From assembly GCF_030247185.1 (NCBI RefSeq), contig NC_080571.1:105669128-105733127 (forward strand): 64,000 nucleotides of DNA, in the 5' to 3' direction. The translations under genes were made by a program, and so were the position numbers. Of the stretch, positions 23,915 to 35,535 are shown one piece after another (position 1 is the first letter of the stretch; each line of letters starts with the position of its first letter). The notes under the pieces were generated by a model that saw nothing but the letters and a program-made list of their open reading frames with translations, made no database searches and was not told the origin of the DNA. Origin of the DNA: Malaya genurostris (taxonomy: Eukaryota > Arthropoda > Insecta > Diptera > Culicidae).

Positions 23915-26900
23915 TTTTTCGAACGAGGTCAAGGATTCGATCACTGTTTTACAGTGGAACTGTTGAAGTATCATCCCGAAAATAGATCCTTTTAAATACT
24001 TAGTAAATAATCTGAAATGTGACGCATTTGCATTGTGCGAAACTTGGTTAACTTCTGATGTATCACTAAACTTCCACGATTTTAACATTATTCGCCTGGA
24101 TCGAGATAATCCCTACGGAGGAGTACTTTTGGGGATCAAAAAGTGCTATTCCTTCTTTCGAATTAACCTCCCCTCGATATCAGGTATTGAAGTTGTCGCA
24201 TGTCATGTCACAATTAAAGGCAAGGACCTTTGTATTGCTTCCATCTATATTCCCCCTAGAGCCTCAGTTGGGTACCACTGGCTCAGCAGTATCATGCAAC
24301 TTCTTCCCGCACCGACGTTAGTTTTAGGAGACTTTAACTCTCACGGTGCGGGATGGGGTTGTCTTCATGATGATAACAGATCAGCTATGATCCATGATAT
24401 TTGCGACAACTTCAATATGACAATCTTGAATACGGGAGAAATGACACGAATTCCCGCACCACCAGCAAGACCAAGTGCGCTGGACTTATCCCTCTGCTCG
24501 ACATCGCTACGGTTGGATTGCACGTGGAAGGTAATCCCTGATCCCCACGGTAGCGATCATCTGCCTATCGTAATTTCAATCGCCAGCGGATTAAGACCAT
24601 CGGAAACAATCAATGTTTTGTATGACCTCACACGAAATATTGATTGGAAATGCTACGCAATATCGATATCTGAGAAACTAGAAACAACACAAGAACTTCC
24701 TCCGGAGGAAGAGTATACGTTTATGGCTGGCTTGATTCTCGACACTGCGATTCAAGCTCAGACGAAACGTGTACCCGGCGCGAATACTAACATTCGTCCT
24801 CCCAACCCGTGGTGGGACAAAGACTGCTCATCACTGAACGCGGAAAGATCTTTAGCATTCAAAAAGTTCAGAAAATATGGAACACCTGATAATTATAGAA
24901 ATTACGCAGCGCTAGATAAGCAAATGAAGAACTTAGTTAAAGCAAAGAAACTAGGTTACTGGCGACGGTTTGTTGACGGATTAACAAAAGAAACATCGAT
25001 GAGCACTCTTTGGAACACAGCCCGACGAATGCGCAACCAAAACACAACGAACGAAAGCGAGGAATATTCTAACCGCTGGATATTCGATTTCGCTAAAAAA
25101 GTATGTCCTGATTCTGTTCCGGAACAGAAGATATCCCGCGCCGCGACTTCGAATACAAACGAAACACCGTTTTCGATGGTGGAGTTCTCACTTGCGCTCT
25201 TGTCGTGTAACAATAAGGCCCCGGGGTTAGACAGAATTAAATTCAACTTGTTGAAAAAGCTTCCTGACTCTGCCAAAAGGCGCTTGCTGAATTTGTTTAA
25301 CAAGTTCCTCGAGGGTAATATTGTTCCACACGACTGGAGACAAGTGAGAGTTATCGCCATTCAAAAACCTGGGAAACCAGCCTCCGATCACAATTCGTAT
25401 CGGCCGATTGCTATGCTTTCCTGTATCCGGAAGTTGTTCGAAAAAATGATTCTCTTCCGTCTAGACAATTGGGTCGAGACTAATGGTTTACTTTCAGATA
25501 CACAATTCGGCTTCCGCAGGGGTAAAGGAACGAACGATTGTCTTGCGTTGCTCTCAACCGAAATTCAAATGGCATTTGCTCGTAAAGAACAAATGGCATC
25601 AGTATTTCTAGATATCAAGGGGGCTTTTGATTCAGTTTCTATAAATATCCTATCTAAGAAGCAGCACCAGCATGGTCTTTCGCCGGTTTTGAATACCTTT
25701 TTACATAATCTATTGTCCGAGAAACACATGTATTTTGCACATGGTGATTTGTCGACAATACGATTCAGTTACATGGGTCTTCCTCAGGGCTCATGCTTAA
25801 GCCCCCTTTTATACAACTTTTACGTAAACAACATTGATGAATGTATCAACACATCTTGCACGCTAAGACAACTTGCCGACGACAGCGTTGTGTCCATTAT
25901 AGGACCCAAAGCTGCCGATCTCCAAGGACCATTACAAGATACCCTCGACAACTTGTCGACATGGGCTCTTCAAATGGGTATCGAGTTCTCTACGGAGAAA
26001 ACTGAGCTGGTCGTATTTTCAAGAAAGCGAGAACCAGCACAACTACAGCTTCAACTAGGGGGTGGAACCATAGCTCAGGTCTTCACATTTAAATATCTCG
26101 GGGTCTGGTTCGACTCCAAAGGCACCTGGGGATGTCACATTAGATATCTGAAACAAAAATGCCAGCAGAGAATCAATTTTCTTCGCACAATAACCGGAAC
26201 TTGGTGGGGTGCAAACCCAGGAGACCTGATCAGGCTGTACCAAACAACGATATTGTCCGTAATGGAATATGGATGCTTCTGCTTCCGATCTGCCGCGAAC
26301 ACCCATTTCATTAAACTGGAAAGAATTCAGTATCGTTGTTTGCGTATTGCCTTAGGTTGCATGCAGTCGACTCATACGATGAGTCTCGAAGTGCTCGCGG
26401 GCGTCTTACCGTTGAAAAACCGATTCTGGGATCTCTCATATCGATTGCTAATCCGATGCGATATCTTAAATCCGATGGTGATTGAAAACTTCGAAAGGCT
26501 TGTCGAGCTCAATTCTCAGACCCGTTTTATGTCCTTGTATTTTGATTACATGGCTCAGAATATTAATCCTTCTTCGTTTGTTTCCAACCGTGCTCATTTC
26601 TTGGATACTACTAATTCTACTGTGTTTTTCGACACATCCATGAGAGAAGAAATTCGTGGAATTCCGGACCACGTGCGCCCTCAAGTGGCCCCAAATATTT
26701 TTTATAATAAATTTAGAACAGTCAACTGTGAAAAGATGTTTTACACTGACGGATCAAACATCAACAGGTCCACAGGCTTCGGAATCTTCAATCAGAACAT
26801 CACCGCTTCGTACAAACTCAGTGATCCGGCTTCAGTCTACGTCGCAGAATTAGCTGCTATTCAGTACACCCTCGAGATCATTGAAACCTTGCCCAAAGAC

Positions 26901-27587
26901 CATTACTTCATTGTCACGGACAGTCTAAGCTCAATAGAAGCTCTCCGAGCAATGAAGTCAGGAAAGTATCCCCCATATTTCCTGGGGAAAATACGGGAAC
27001 ATTTGAGAACTTTATCTGAACGGTCTTATTTAATATCGTTAGTCTGGGTCCCTTCGCATTGTTCCATTCCGGGCAATGAAAAGGCAGACTCATTGGCTAA
27101 GGTGGGCGCATTAGAAGGTGATATTTATGAAAGACCAATCTGCTTCAATGAATTTTTCAGTATCTCTCGTCAGAAAACTCTCGAAAGTTGGCAAACTTCA
27201 TGGAGCAATGGCGAACTGGGACGATGGCTGCATTCCATTATCCCTAGGGTATCGACGAAACCTTGGTTCAGGGAGATGAACGTGAGTCGTGACTTCATTC
27301 GTGTGATGTCTCGGCTCATGTCAAACCATTACACCTTCAACGCGCACCTCCGGCGTATTGGAATCGTGGAGAGCGGTCTCTGCGCTTGTGGTGACGGTTA
27401 TCAGGACATCGAGCATGTCGTATGGACGTGTACGGAGTATCGTGACGCCAGGTCTTTATTAAAGGACTCCCTAAGGGCCCGAGGTAGACCACCTGAAGTT
27501 CCGGTCCGAGATGTGTTGGCTAGTCGGGATATCTCTTATATGCTTCTTATATACCAGTACCTCAAACACATTAATATCCAAGTGTAA
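23907..27587 (+). pseudogene. LINE ORF2: endonuclease-RT-RNase H polyprotein, in-frame TGA at codon 20
   Basis: The natural start is ATG 23907, overlapping the ORF1 stop by 8 nt. Codons 1-19 end in the endonuclease motif LQWNC, then TGA (23964-23966) stands where LINEs usually have Arg or a small residue, followed by SIIPKIDPF. From 23967 to 27587 the frame is fully open. Counting from 24033: endonuclease CETWL 2-6, GDFNSH 99-104, SDHLPI 174-179; RT KGAFDSV 529-535, GLPQGS 582-587 and LADD 614-617 in place of the usual YADD/FADD; RNase H catalytic set D906, E939, D963, D1019; then a C-terminal CxC...HxxxxC zinc motif (LCACG...HVVWTC). Without read-through the endonuclease would lose its N-terminus, because the next ATG is about 110 codons downstream. 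Confidence 0.9.
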
Positions 27588-28195
27588 TCTGTTATACCTC
27601 GCTCAGAAAGTATAATCTCCACCTACAGGTTCGACACTAACATCCGCTCGATTCTCTCGATCACCGTCCCTGTCCACCATCTTCATTGGAACTAACAAGA
27701 TCTTTTTTTGTCACTAACTTTTCGTTCCCCCCTTCCATGTCTCTTCACCATCTCGATGGCAACTAATTAGATCTCTGTAGTTTTCAGACATTTTGTTTCC
27801 ATACCCCCTATTTACCTCGGTTTTCACAATATTTACTTTTTTTATTTTCTCATCTCTTCGTAACATCACCATCACCGCCTACGGTCCTACGCTCCAGACG
27901 ATGACCAGCATGCGGGCCACCCGCCGGGCCTTCGTAGCCTGGGGGTGTTTCCCGCGGACCCACACGAACCGAAAGGAAGCGGCCATATATAGCACCATTT
28001 GGAATTCATGCAATATTCAATTCACCGACACCTGCCGAATACCAGCTAAAAGCTTTTTTCAAAAATTCTAGACGACATAATCTAATGATACTATTCTAGT
28101 TTTAAGTTAGTCGTTAATTAAGATTAGGAAATACCCTTGGCATCTTAGAGCTTAAGCAGTGTGCCTGAAAATATATATTATACTATTGATTATTA
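27588..28195 (+). other. 3' UTR of full-length LINE
   Basis: Pyrimidine-rich first half, a GC-rich block at 27890-27980, and a 3' end AGCTTAAGCAGTGTGCC plus AT-rich tail. This terminal block recurs alone at 35879. Confidence 0.75.
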
Positions 28196-28207
28196 GTCTC
28201 AAACGAA
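28196..28207. repeat. Right target-site duplication of full-length LINE
   Basis: GTCTCAAACGAA, identical to the copy at 22148-22159. Confidence 0.85.
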
Positions 28208-28249
28208 AACAAATTTACGGCTTTACGATTCCTAGACTCATAAGTGAAT

Positions 28250-28420
28250 TCCTAATCTGGATTCTGTAACTGAATGCTGGACCGGGAACTAAATTCGGAA
28301 CGTGGAACTAAGTTTGGGATTAAGTAAGAATTTTGAAACTGGATTCAAGAACAGGATTTCTGAAACTGAATTCTAAACTTGGAATCTGGAACTGAATTTT
28401 GGACCGGGAATTGAATTAAT
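28250..28420 (+). repeat. Continuation of the 'attctggaactga' minisatellite
   Basis: Same unit type as 21545-21975. The two arrays are separated by a degenerate repeat that was the LINE target. Confidence 0.55.
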
Positions 28421-28429
28421 TACGTCATG

Positions 28430-29385
28430 GTTCTATTGAACAAATAAAAGGCGATGGTCAGCGTACGGTTTCCGATCATTCCTTAGATGTTTTTTTTTCA
28501 AGAATCCATCAGATTGAAAACGGAGTGCACACAATTTTAAAATCTCTGCGGTTGCGACAAATTAAGAGTAGTCTGGTGAGCTCCATATATTCGATCTAGA
28601 ATAATATACCATAGTAAACATACTGTGATGCGATGTGATACTAGTGGGGCTCGTTTGCTCTGGCATGTATGCTTAGATGCAACGTGTAGAGCTCTTTCGT
28701 TGTCGAAATCACATCGCTTCGCGAACCGCAGTTTTTGCGACTTAACGCAAAGAGCGCCATTGAGCTAAAGCACTGAAATATCTCCTACCTCAACCCACCG
28801 TCGTCTGATATGCTCAAATTAACGCAAAATAACGTACATCAAATACTGCAAGAAAATTCTCAAAGGGTCAGGGTGGACTGTGGTGGGTTAATTCTACTCA
28901 TAATAAAAGCGCTCTAAAACCACATAATTATGCTTTTCCTCGCGTATAGTAGTTTCCTACACGAAAAACACATTTTCAACCCTTCCCTAAGGTTTCAAGT
29001 TTTTGCTTTCAACATCACGTGATAACTTTGGGATGCTACCGCAAATAATTATAAATTACTGGTATCCTAACCACTGTTTGGTAGTCAGTCCCATTAGAGA
29101 ATATTCACTTCCTGTATCAACTATATAAGAACGCGATTGTACGTTCAGGGTGAGTCGTAAATATCTTTTTCGCTGTCAAAATCAAAAGTTTTCGATTTTT
29201 ATATTGATATTTCTGACTTTCAACAAAAATGCACTTCTAGCCCACAACAAAAACACCCATTCGTTTGTTTCGTGACTATTTTACCCAAAAAATTATCACC
29301 TCAGCGGATTAGGTATTTCTACCAGAAGCGCTTGTTCATCAAGGCAATAATCGAAAGCTCGTAAAAGTGTCTATTTTACCTAATT
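28430..29385. other. Unassigned, possibly single-copy sequence
   Basis: No recognised element ends. GC-richer at 28640-28800 but with no supported open frame. Confidence 0.3.
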
Positions 29386-29389
29386 CTAA

Positions 29390-30665
29390 CGTATATATAA
29401 AATTGACTCTTAAGATTAACGACACCAAGAACGAAAAAAGTAGCCTCGAACAAAAGCCGAAATGTGCAGAGAGTAACCTTCTCACGAGCGAACGTGAGGT
29501 GATCGAAAGGCGGAAGCAGTAATATGACGAGCATCTGAATGGCGAAGCACAAGATACAGAGAACGACACAGGAAACAATCTGGGTGCTCGCTCAGCCGAC
29601 GGCAGATTCCCAGCACCTGCTCTGTCGGAGAAGGAACAACAAAGCCAGGGGCAATTACCATTTACCAGGCGTGCTGCTCAAACATGGAGGAGAGGCACTG
29701 GCTAGAGAGCTGCACTGGAAGATTTCTAAGATTTGGGAGGAGGAGATTCTACCGCAAGAATGGATAAAAAGAGTGGTATGTCCCGTTTACAAACAGGGTG
29801 ATAAACTAGATTGTTGCAATTACCGCGCAATCATATTGCTGAACGTCGTCTACACGATACTCTCCCAAATCTTTCGCCGTTGTCTATCACCAATAGCTAA
29901 GGAATTCGTAGGGCCGTACCAAGCGAGATTTACTGGAGAACGCGGCACTACGGATCACATATTCGCGATAAGACAAGTAATCCAGAAGTGTCGTGAATAC
30001 AACGTACCCACGCATCACCTATTCATTGACTTCAAAGCGTCATACGACCCAATCGATCGAGAACAGCTATGGCAGATCATGCACGAATACGGTTTCCCGG
30101 ATAAACTGACGCGATTGGTCAAAGCAACGATGGATAGAGTGATGTGCTACGTCTCCGAGTATCTGGGACGCTCTCGAGTCCCGTCGAATCTCGGAGAGGG
30201 CTACTGCAAGATGATGGACTCTCTTGTATCTTGTTGAATATTGCTTTGGAAGGTGTGATTCGAAGAGCGAGGATCGACACGAGTGGCACGATCTTCCGAA
30301 AGTCCGTACAACTTTTTGGCTTCGCTGACGATATTCATATTGTGTCACGTAACCTTGCGAAGATGATGGAAACATACATCGAACTGAAAGCTGAAGCTAG
30401 GCGTATCGGACTGACCATAAATGCGTCAAAAACAAAATAAAGAGACAATATCGAGGTGGTTGACGAGTTCGTGTATTTATTCTCACTGGTGACCGCCGAT
30501 AATGTCACCAGCAGAGAAATTCAGAGACGTATTTTGGCAGGAAATCGTGCGTACTTTGGGCTCAAAAAAAACCCTTCGATCGAGAAAAGTACGCCACCAC
30601 AAGAACGAATTAAGCTTCGATTTGCTTCGTCGCTGACCAGATTCTCCAGATCTAGCACTTAGCAA
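29390..30665 (+). pseudogene. RTE-like LINE reverse transcriptase fragment
   Basis: Pieces in three frames read through the RT palm and fingers: LTSEREVIERRKQ (about 29470-29520), then KIWEEEILPQEWIKRVVCPVYKQGDKLD and GYHLFIDFKASYD-like HHLFIDFKASYDPIDR (motif A, 29539-30150), then DGLSCILLNIALEGVIRRA and GFADDIHIV (motif C, Asp-Asp near 30325), then VDEFVYLFSLVT. Frameshifts near 29540 and 30150 and a TAA at 30438-30440 disable it. Endonuclease and 3' end are missing. Assignment to the RTE side of LINEs rests on motif style (craniofacial-development-protein-2-like annotations in insects), not on a tree. Confidence 0.75.
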
Positions 30666-30721
30666 CTACTGGAGTTCTGCTGATCTCATCAAGATACTCT
30701 AGGGAAGAAGATCTGGCTCGA

Positions 30722-30782
30722 TAGAGAATGTCATTACTGCAACTGAAGCCTATTTTGAAGACAAGGATAAATCATTCCATCA
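30722..30782 (+). pseudogene. Mariner transposase C-terminal scrap
   Basis: Reads NVITATEAYFEDKDKSFH, matching the conserved EVIAETEAYFEAKDKS block of mariner transposases (compare 48176 in this window). It is cut by the Transib-like element that starts at 30783. Confidence 0.55.
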
Positions 30783-33260
30783 CACAGTGGTTTGAATCGA
30801 CAAAAACGTGAACTTAATTCTCTAGCTGGTAAACCGTTGATCCGATATACATAGTGCCTTTGGAGAACTCATTCACAAAAATTATGCTCGTGATTTGATC
30901 ACAATAAAAAAAGTGCAAAGCCTACTACGATAAAAGTTCATTTCAACAACTTTTTTACCTTAAGAGATAAAAATACAATGTCTTCGACAAAGTTTAAGAA
31001 ATTCTAACGAGAAAAAACTTTGCCGAAAAAGCTATAGGTCTAACACAAACAGTTTCGAATATATAAAGCATTTTCGTTAGAAACCACTTAAAATCAACTT
31101 TTTGTACATAACTTTTTTTCGCAATTATTTTCAGTGTCTACTATGTTCGAGACAATTACTAAAAACGTAAAATTACACATTTTTGTTGAAGACATTGCAC
31201 GGTTTGACCTTTTCTTTAAAAAGTTATTGACAATTTAAACTGTTATATACACTAACTTTAACTACTAATAGGAAGCAGGGTCGCAGACCAAAAGGCATAT
31301 ACATATACTTTTTTGGAAAGCTTAAATAAAGTAATATAAAGTTACGAAGTGTGTAGCGTGGCCCTTTTAAAATGCGCGAATGAGACAACAAAATATAGAG
31401 TGCTTTTTTGACCATTTTTTTTTTCGGAAAAACGTACATTAATGAAATTGTTTATCTTCATATCACGCGTTTTTTGTGATTTCGACCGATAAGTTACCTT
31501 TAGGCAACAACTTTTGCAAGAAATAGCAGTCGAGGTATAAAAAATAGAACATTAGTTTTAACACCAGACGAAAGAGAAAACTTTTCACTATAGCTTACTA
31601 TTATGACTTACTCTCAGCGAGTACCGAGTCTTTCGGAATTCCTCTTCAAAGTGAATGTTGATAGGTGTCTTATTGACCGTTATCACAAAAAAATCGCGAG
31701 ATATTACCGACTTCAGTAGAAAATGTAATAGAATTGCAGTAAGGCAACAGATTAGTTACAAATTCCCTAAAACCAAACTAACTTGTTTTTGTTGGTTATT
31801 ATTCTTTATTCTTAGTCTGTGCACGTTTTTATACTCAAGTTCAGGTATTTCTCTTTTTTAAAAAATGTCTAGACTCATAATTTACATAATTTGATTTGAT
31901 ACTTTAACGTGTACGCCTGTATGTAACGTTGAACCACTCACGCATTTTATTGTAATATTATCCTCGACCAAATGCTCCAGCATTTGTATTATCAACCAAC
32001 TCTTTCGTGTTCTTAAAAATAATATACAGTGCTGCTCTCACCAACACCAACAGTGCATATTTGGAGCAGGAAATTTAATATAAAGTGCTTCATTTTTTAA
32101 TATACATTAAAGGTAAAACTAAGCGTCAATATAAATAATCGGTCATATTCATTAAAATTAATGTATTCCAATTGAAGTTGAATAAAAAAAATCGATTCAA
32201 AACCATCCTCGATGTAAAACTACATCGAGGATGGTTTTGAATCGATTTTTTTATTCAACTGATGTCCATTTCATAAATCTATTTATTTAGAAATCGTGTG
32301 AATTTCATTATTTTTTTCAGTGTATGGCTTAATTCATAAGAACGTTTTTGGTTTTAGGCGTACAGGTAATGGTGTAAGATTTCATCCTTGAAATGAATTG
32401 GATTGGAATTAAAAGAACGGATAAGGAATGTTCCATTAAAAGAATTAGTAAAACTTGCTTGTTTAGTTTGATCAATTGCATACAAGAATGTATCATGAAA
32501 TTATATTCAATCATTACACCATTGCACCAAAGCTACACTAATGACCGATTCCTATTTTCGAACATTTCCTACAAAGCTCCTTTTAATAAACCAAAAATAG
32601 TCATTTAAGTAAATGTTTTTGCTAAGAAACTGGTCAAAAAATCACTCTATATTTTGTTGTCTCACTCACACATTTTAAAAGGGCCACGCTACACACTTTG
32701 TAACTTTATATTACTTCATTTAAGCTTTCCAAAAAGTATATGTATGTGCCTTTTGGTCTGCGACCCTGTTTCCGATTAGTAGTTAAAGTTAGTGTATATA
32801 AAAGTTTAAATGGTCAATAACTTTTTAAGCAAAATGCCAAACCGTGCACAGTCTTCAACAAAAATATGTAATCTTACATTTTTAGCAATTGTCTCGAACA
32901 TAGTAGACACTAAAAATAATTTTGAAAAAAATTATGTACAAAAAACTGATTTTAAGTGGCTTCAAACGAAAATGCTTCATATATCCGAAACTTTTTGTGT
33001 TAGACCTATAGCTTTTTCGGCAAAGTTTTTTCTCGTTAGAAGTTCTAAAACTTAGTAGAAGACATCGTTTTTCTATATCTTAAGAGAAAAAAGTTGTTGA
33101 AATGAACTTTTATCGTAGTAGGCTTTGCACTTTTTTTATTGTGATCAAATCACGAGGAATATTTTTGTGAATGAGTTCTCCAAAGCAACTATGTATATCG
33201 GATCAACGGTTTACCAGCTAGAGAATTAAGTTCGCGTTTTTGTCGATTCAAACCACTGTG
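30783..33260. mobile_element. Transib-like non-autonomous element 1, ~640-bp inverted arms
   Basis: The ends are CACAGTGGTTTGAATCGAC (30783) and its inverse at 33260, flanked by the 5-bp TSD CATCA (30778-30782, 33261-33265). The arms 30783-31423 and 32636-33260 are inverted copies at roughly 85-90% identity by eye. The centre (31440-32635) is AT-rich, non-coding and contains a near-perfect hairpin at 32176-32260. A 5-bp TSD and CACAGTG termini are the known signature of Transib transposons, relatives of RAG1; no transposase is encoded here, so mobility would need one in trans. Confidence 0.72.
32176..32260. repeat. Near-perfect hairpin, ~40-bp arms, loop AAAC
   Basis: Arms 32176-32216 and 32221-32260 are complementary apart from one base of slippage in the A/T run (8 A versus 7 T). 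The arm contains ATCGATTCAAAACCATCCTC. Lies in the unique centre of element 1. Confidence 0.85.
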
Positions 33261-33279
33261 CATCATCATGACATCATTG

Positions 33280-34847
33280 CACAGTGGTCCCAATCATGTC
33301 AAAACACGCGTTTTTTTATTTATGCTTCAGGGGTTAATTTTGGAGCTTTCATGTCTTCAGAAGAAATTCTGTTTGAAATAGTCCGCTTCTTTCAATATAA
33401 TCAAAGTTGACATTAATCTACCTACAAGTGAGTTACAAAAATTATTTTGCATACAATACGAGATAGAGCATTTATGTCTTTAGAAAAATTGTAGATCATG
33501 TTTAAACAAGAAAACATGCCGAAGAAATGAATAGTTTAAAATGCATTGGTGTCGAGATATGTTGCACTGTTTATTAAGGACCCACAAAATCAAGTATTTC
33601 CATCATAACTTTCTTCAATGAATTTTTAGAATTTTCGGATGTTCTACAATTATATTTTCTAATTATCAAAATACTTATTTTTGTCAAAGACTGCATATTT
33701 TTAGGTTCACAAACTAAAAAGTTTTTGAGCAATTTAATTACAAAATACTACATATTCAAGTATCAATATCTTGAAGATGTGGAAATATGTGGAACCAATT
33801 TCAACAAAGTTTTAAAGTATGGTCAAAACACTATTAGAAAAATTAGTAGTCACAACTTGAATTCACTTAAATTTATATGAAAACACACTTTTAAAAAAAC
33901 AAGTCCCAACATTCCGCAATATATATTTAGCACCCACACAGTATTCATTAACCCTTAACCTTAAATTCAATATTTATCAAAGTAAGCGAGAAAGTAGGAC
34001 CAGTTGAAAACTTCAGACAAAAGCAAACAGAATTTCCTAAAGTAGACGAAGTTTTCAACGTTTTCTTTAATTAAATAATGTTAATCTGTTTAGTGGCTTG
34101 TATTTCATTTTTGATTGTGAGGAGCACTGTATCGGGACACCTCTCCGTTTTTGTTTATTTTGTTTTTTTTTTTCTGGTCCTATTTTCTGGCTTACTTTAA
34201 TCAATATTGAATTTAAGGTGCAAGGTTAACGAATACTGTACGTTAAGGTGCTACATGCATATTGGGTTATGTTAGAACATGCTTTTTTTAAAAGTTTGTT
34301 TCCATAAAAATTTAAGTGAATTTAAGTTGTGACTACTAATTTTTCTAATAGTGTTTGACCATACTTTCAAACTTTGAATATGTAGTACTTTGTAATTAAA
34401 TTACTCAAAAACTATTTATTTTGTGAGCCTAAAAATATGCAGTCTTTGACAAAAATATGTATTTTGATAATTAAAATATAATTATAGAGCATCCGAAAAT
34501 TCTAAAAATTTATTGAAAAAAGTTATGATGGAAATACTTGATTTTGGGGGTCCTTAATAAACAGTGCATCATATCTCGACACCAATGCATTTTAAACTAT
34601 TCATTTCTTCGGCATGTTTTCTTGTTTGAACATGATCTACAATTTTTCTAAGACATAAATGCTCTATCTCGTATTGTATGCAAATTTTTTTTTAACTCAC
34701 TTGTAGGTAGATTAATGTCAACTTTGATTATATTAAAAGACACGGACTATTTCAAACAGAAATTCTTCTGAAGACATAAAAGCTTCAAAATTAACCCCTG
34801 AAGCACAAATAAAAAACGCGTGTTTTGACATGATTGGGACCACTAGG
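33280..34847. mobile_element. Transib-like non-autonomous element 2, ~1.57-kb near-palindrome
   Basis: The left end is CACAGTGGTCCCAATCATG (33280), the right end inverse reads CCTAGTGGTCCCAATCATG (two changes in the heptamer). The TSD is CATTG (33275-33279, 34848-34852). The arms run about 730 bp to a ~110-bp centre near 34010-34130, so nearly the whole element is self-complementary. No coding capacity. It lies 14 bp (including TSDs) after element 1; only the first ~10 bp of the termini are shared, so it is a separate subfamily. Confidence 0.7.
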
Positions 34848-34859
34848 CATTGGTTTAAG

Positions 34860-35530
34860 AAATGTACAATTTATGTAACTTAGAATTTAGAGTGCATCTG
34901 AAAACATTAATATAGCTTAGATTAGAAAAAAAATTAAACACAGCTGAGTATTAGAGGACGAGTTTTATGGAAACAATGAGAAGGGTTAACCAGCATGAAT
35001 AGTGTAACAAACAAAAAAGCCAACAATATTACCAAAAAGCACAGCAATATTACCAAATCCGACAAAAAATTGTGAGATAAATTCGCGAAGTAGAATTAGC
35101 AGTCCAGCATACCTAGTAATGGTCTGATGACTGTAAGACGAAACGTAGAAGTAGGATGCTGTATCATTTCATAGAGAACGACATAATTATTTCTGTATGC
35201 ATATGAAATATGAAAAAATATAAATCATATATACAGGAAGAATCAATAGTACATCGGACAGTAATGCTCTAGTTCAGGAGAGTGTAAATGCAAAAATCCT
35301 GCAACTAAGAAAAGTTATACATGCAAATTTTTTTTAATTTTATTTTTGTATTAATTGGTTTGGCTAAAATTTTGCTTAAGTATAATTTATGGCTAAACGA
35401 AACAATTTGCGTCATCAGTTTGCCATTTAAACTCTAGCCTTACTTTTTAGAAAGGACTAAGTAAAAATCCCTTTGAAAATTTTCAAATATATATTTCTCA
35501 GAAACGGTGGGTCCGATCGATTTGGTATCC
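34860..35530. other. Unassigned AT-rich sequence
   Basis: No gene or repeat ends recognised. Confidence 0.35.
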
Positions 35531-35535
35531 TTTGC

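Larger units (their letters stand above)
22160..28195 (+). mobile_element. Full-length RNase H-bearing non-LTR retrotransposon (I/LOA-like)
   Basis: 6036 bp between perfect 12-bp TSDs: 5' UTR (22160-22555), ORF1 with three CCHC knuckles, ORF2 with apurinic endonuclease, RT and RNase H, and a ~600-bp 3' UTR ending ...TTGATTATTA. RNase H after the RT together with a three-knuckle ORF1 fits the I/LOA/Outcast group of LINEs; I cannot place it further without a tree. The only disabling lesion I see in the coding part is a TGA at codon 20 of ORF2. A decayed relative is at 9519-13235 and a 3'-end scrap at 35879-35928. Confidence 0.92.

Noticed and set aside
24956..25360. 134-codon frame antisense to LINE ORF2
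   Set aside because: Shadow of the ORF2 coding frame; the same shadow appears opposite the decayed copy at 11640-11930.
30783..34852. One 4-kb composite transposon with both palindromes as arms
   Set aside because: Each palindrome has its own TSD and ends, and only ~10 terminal bases are shared.
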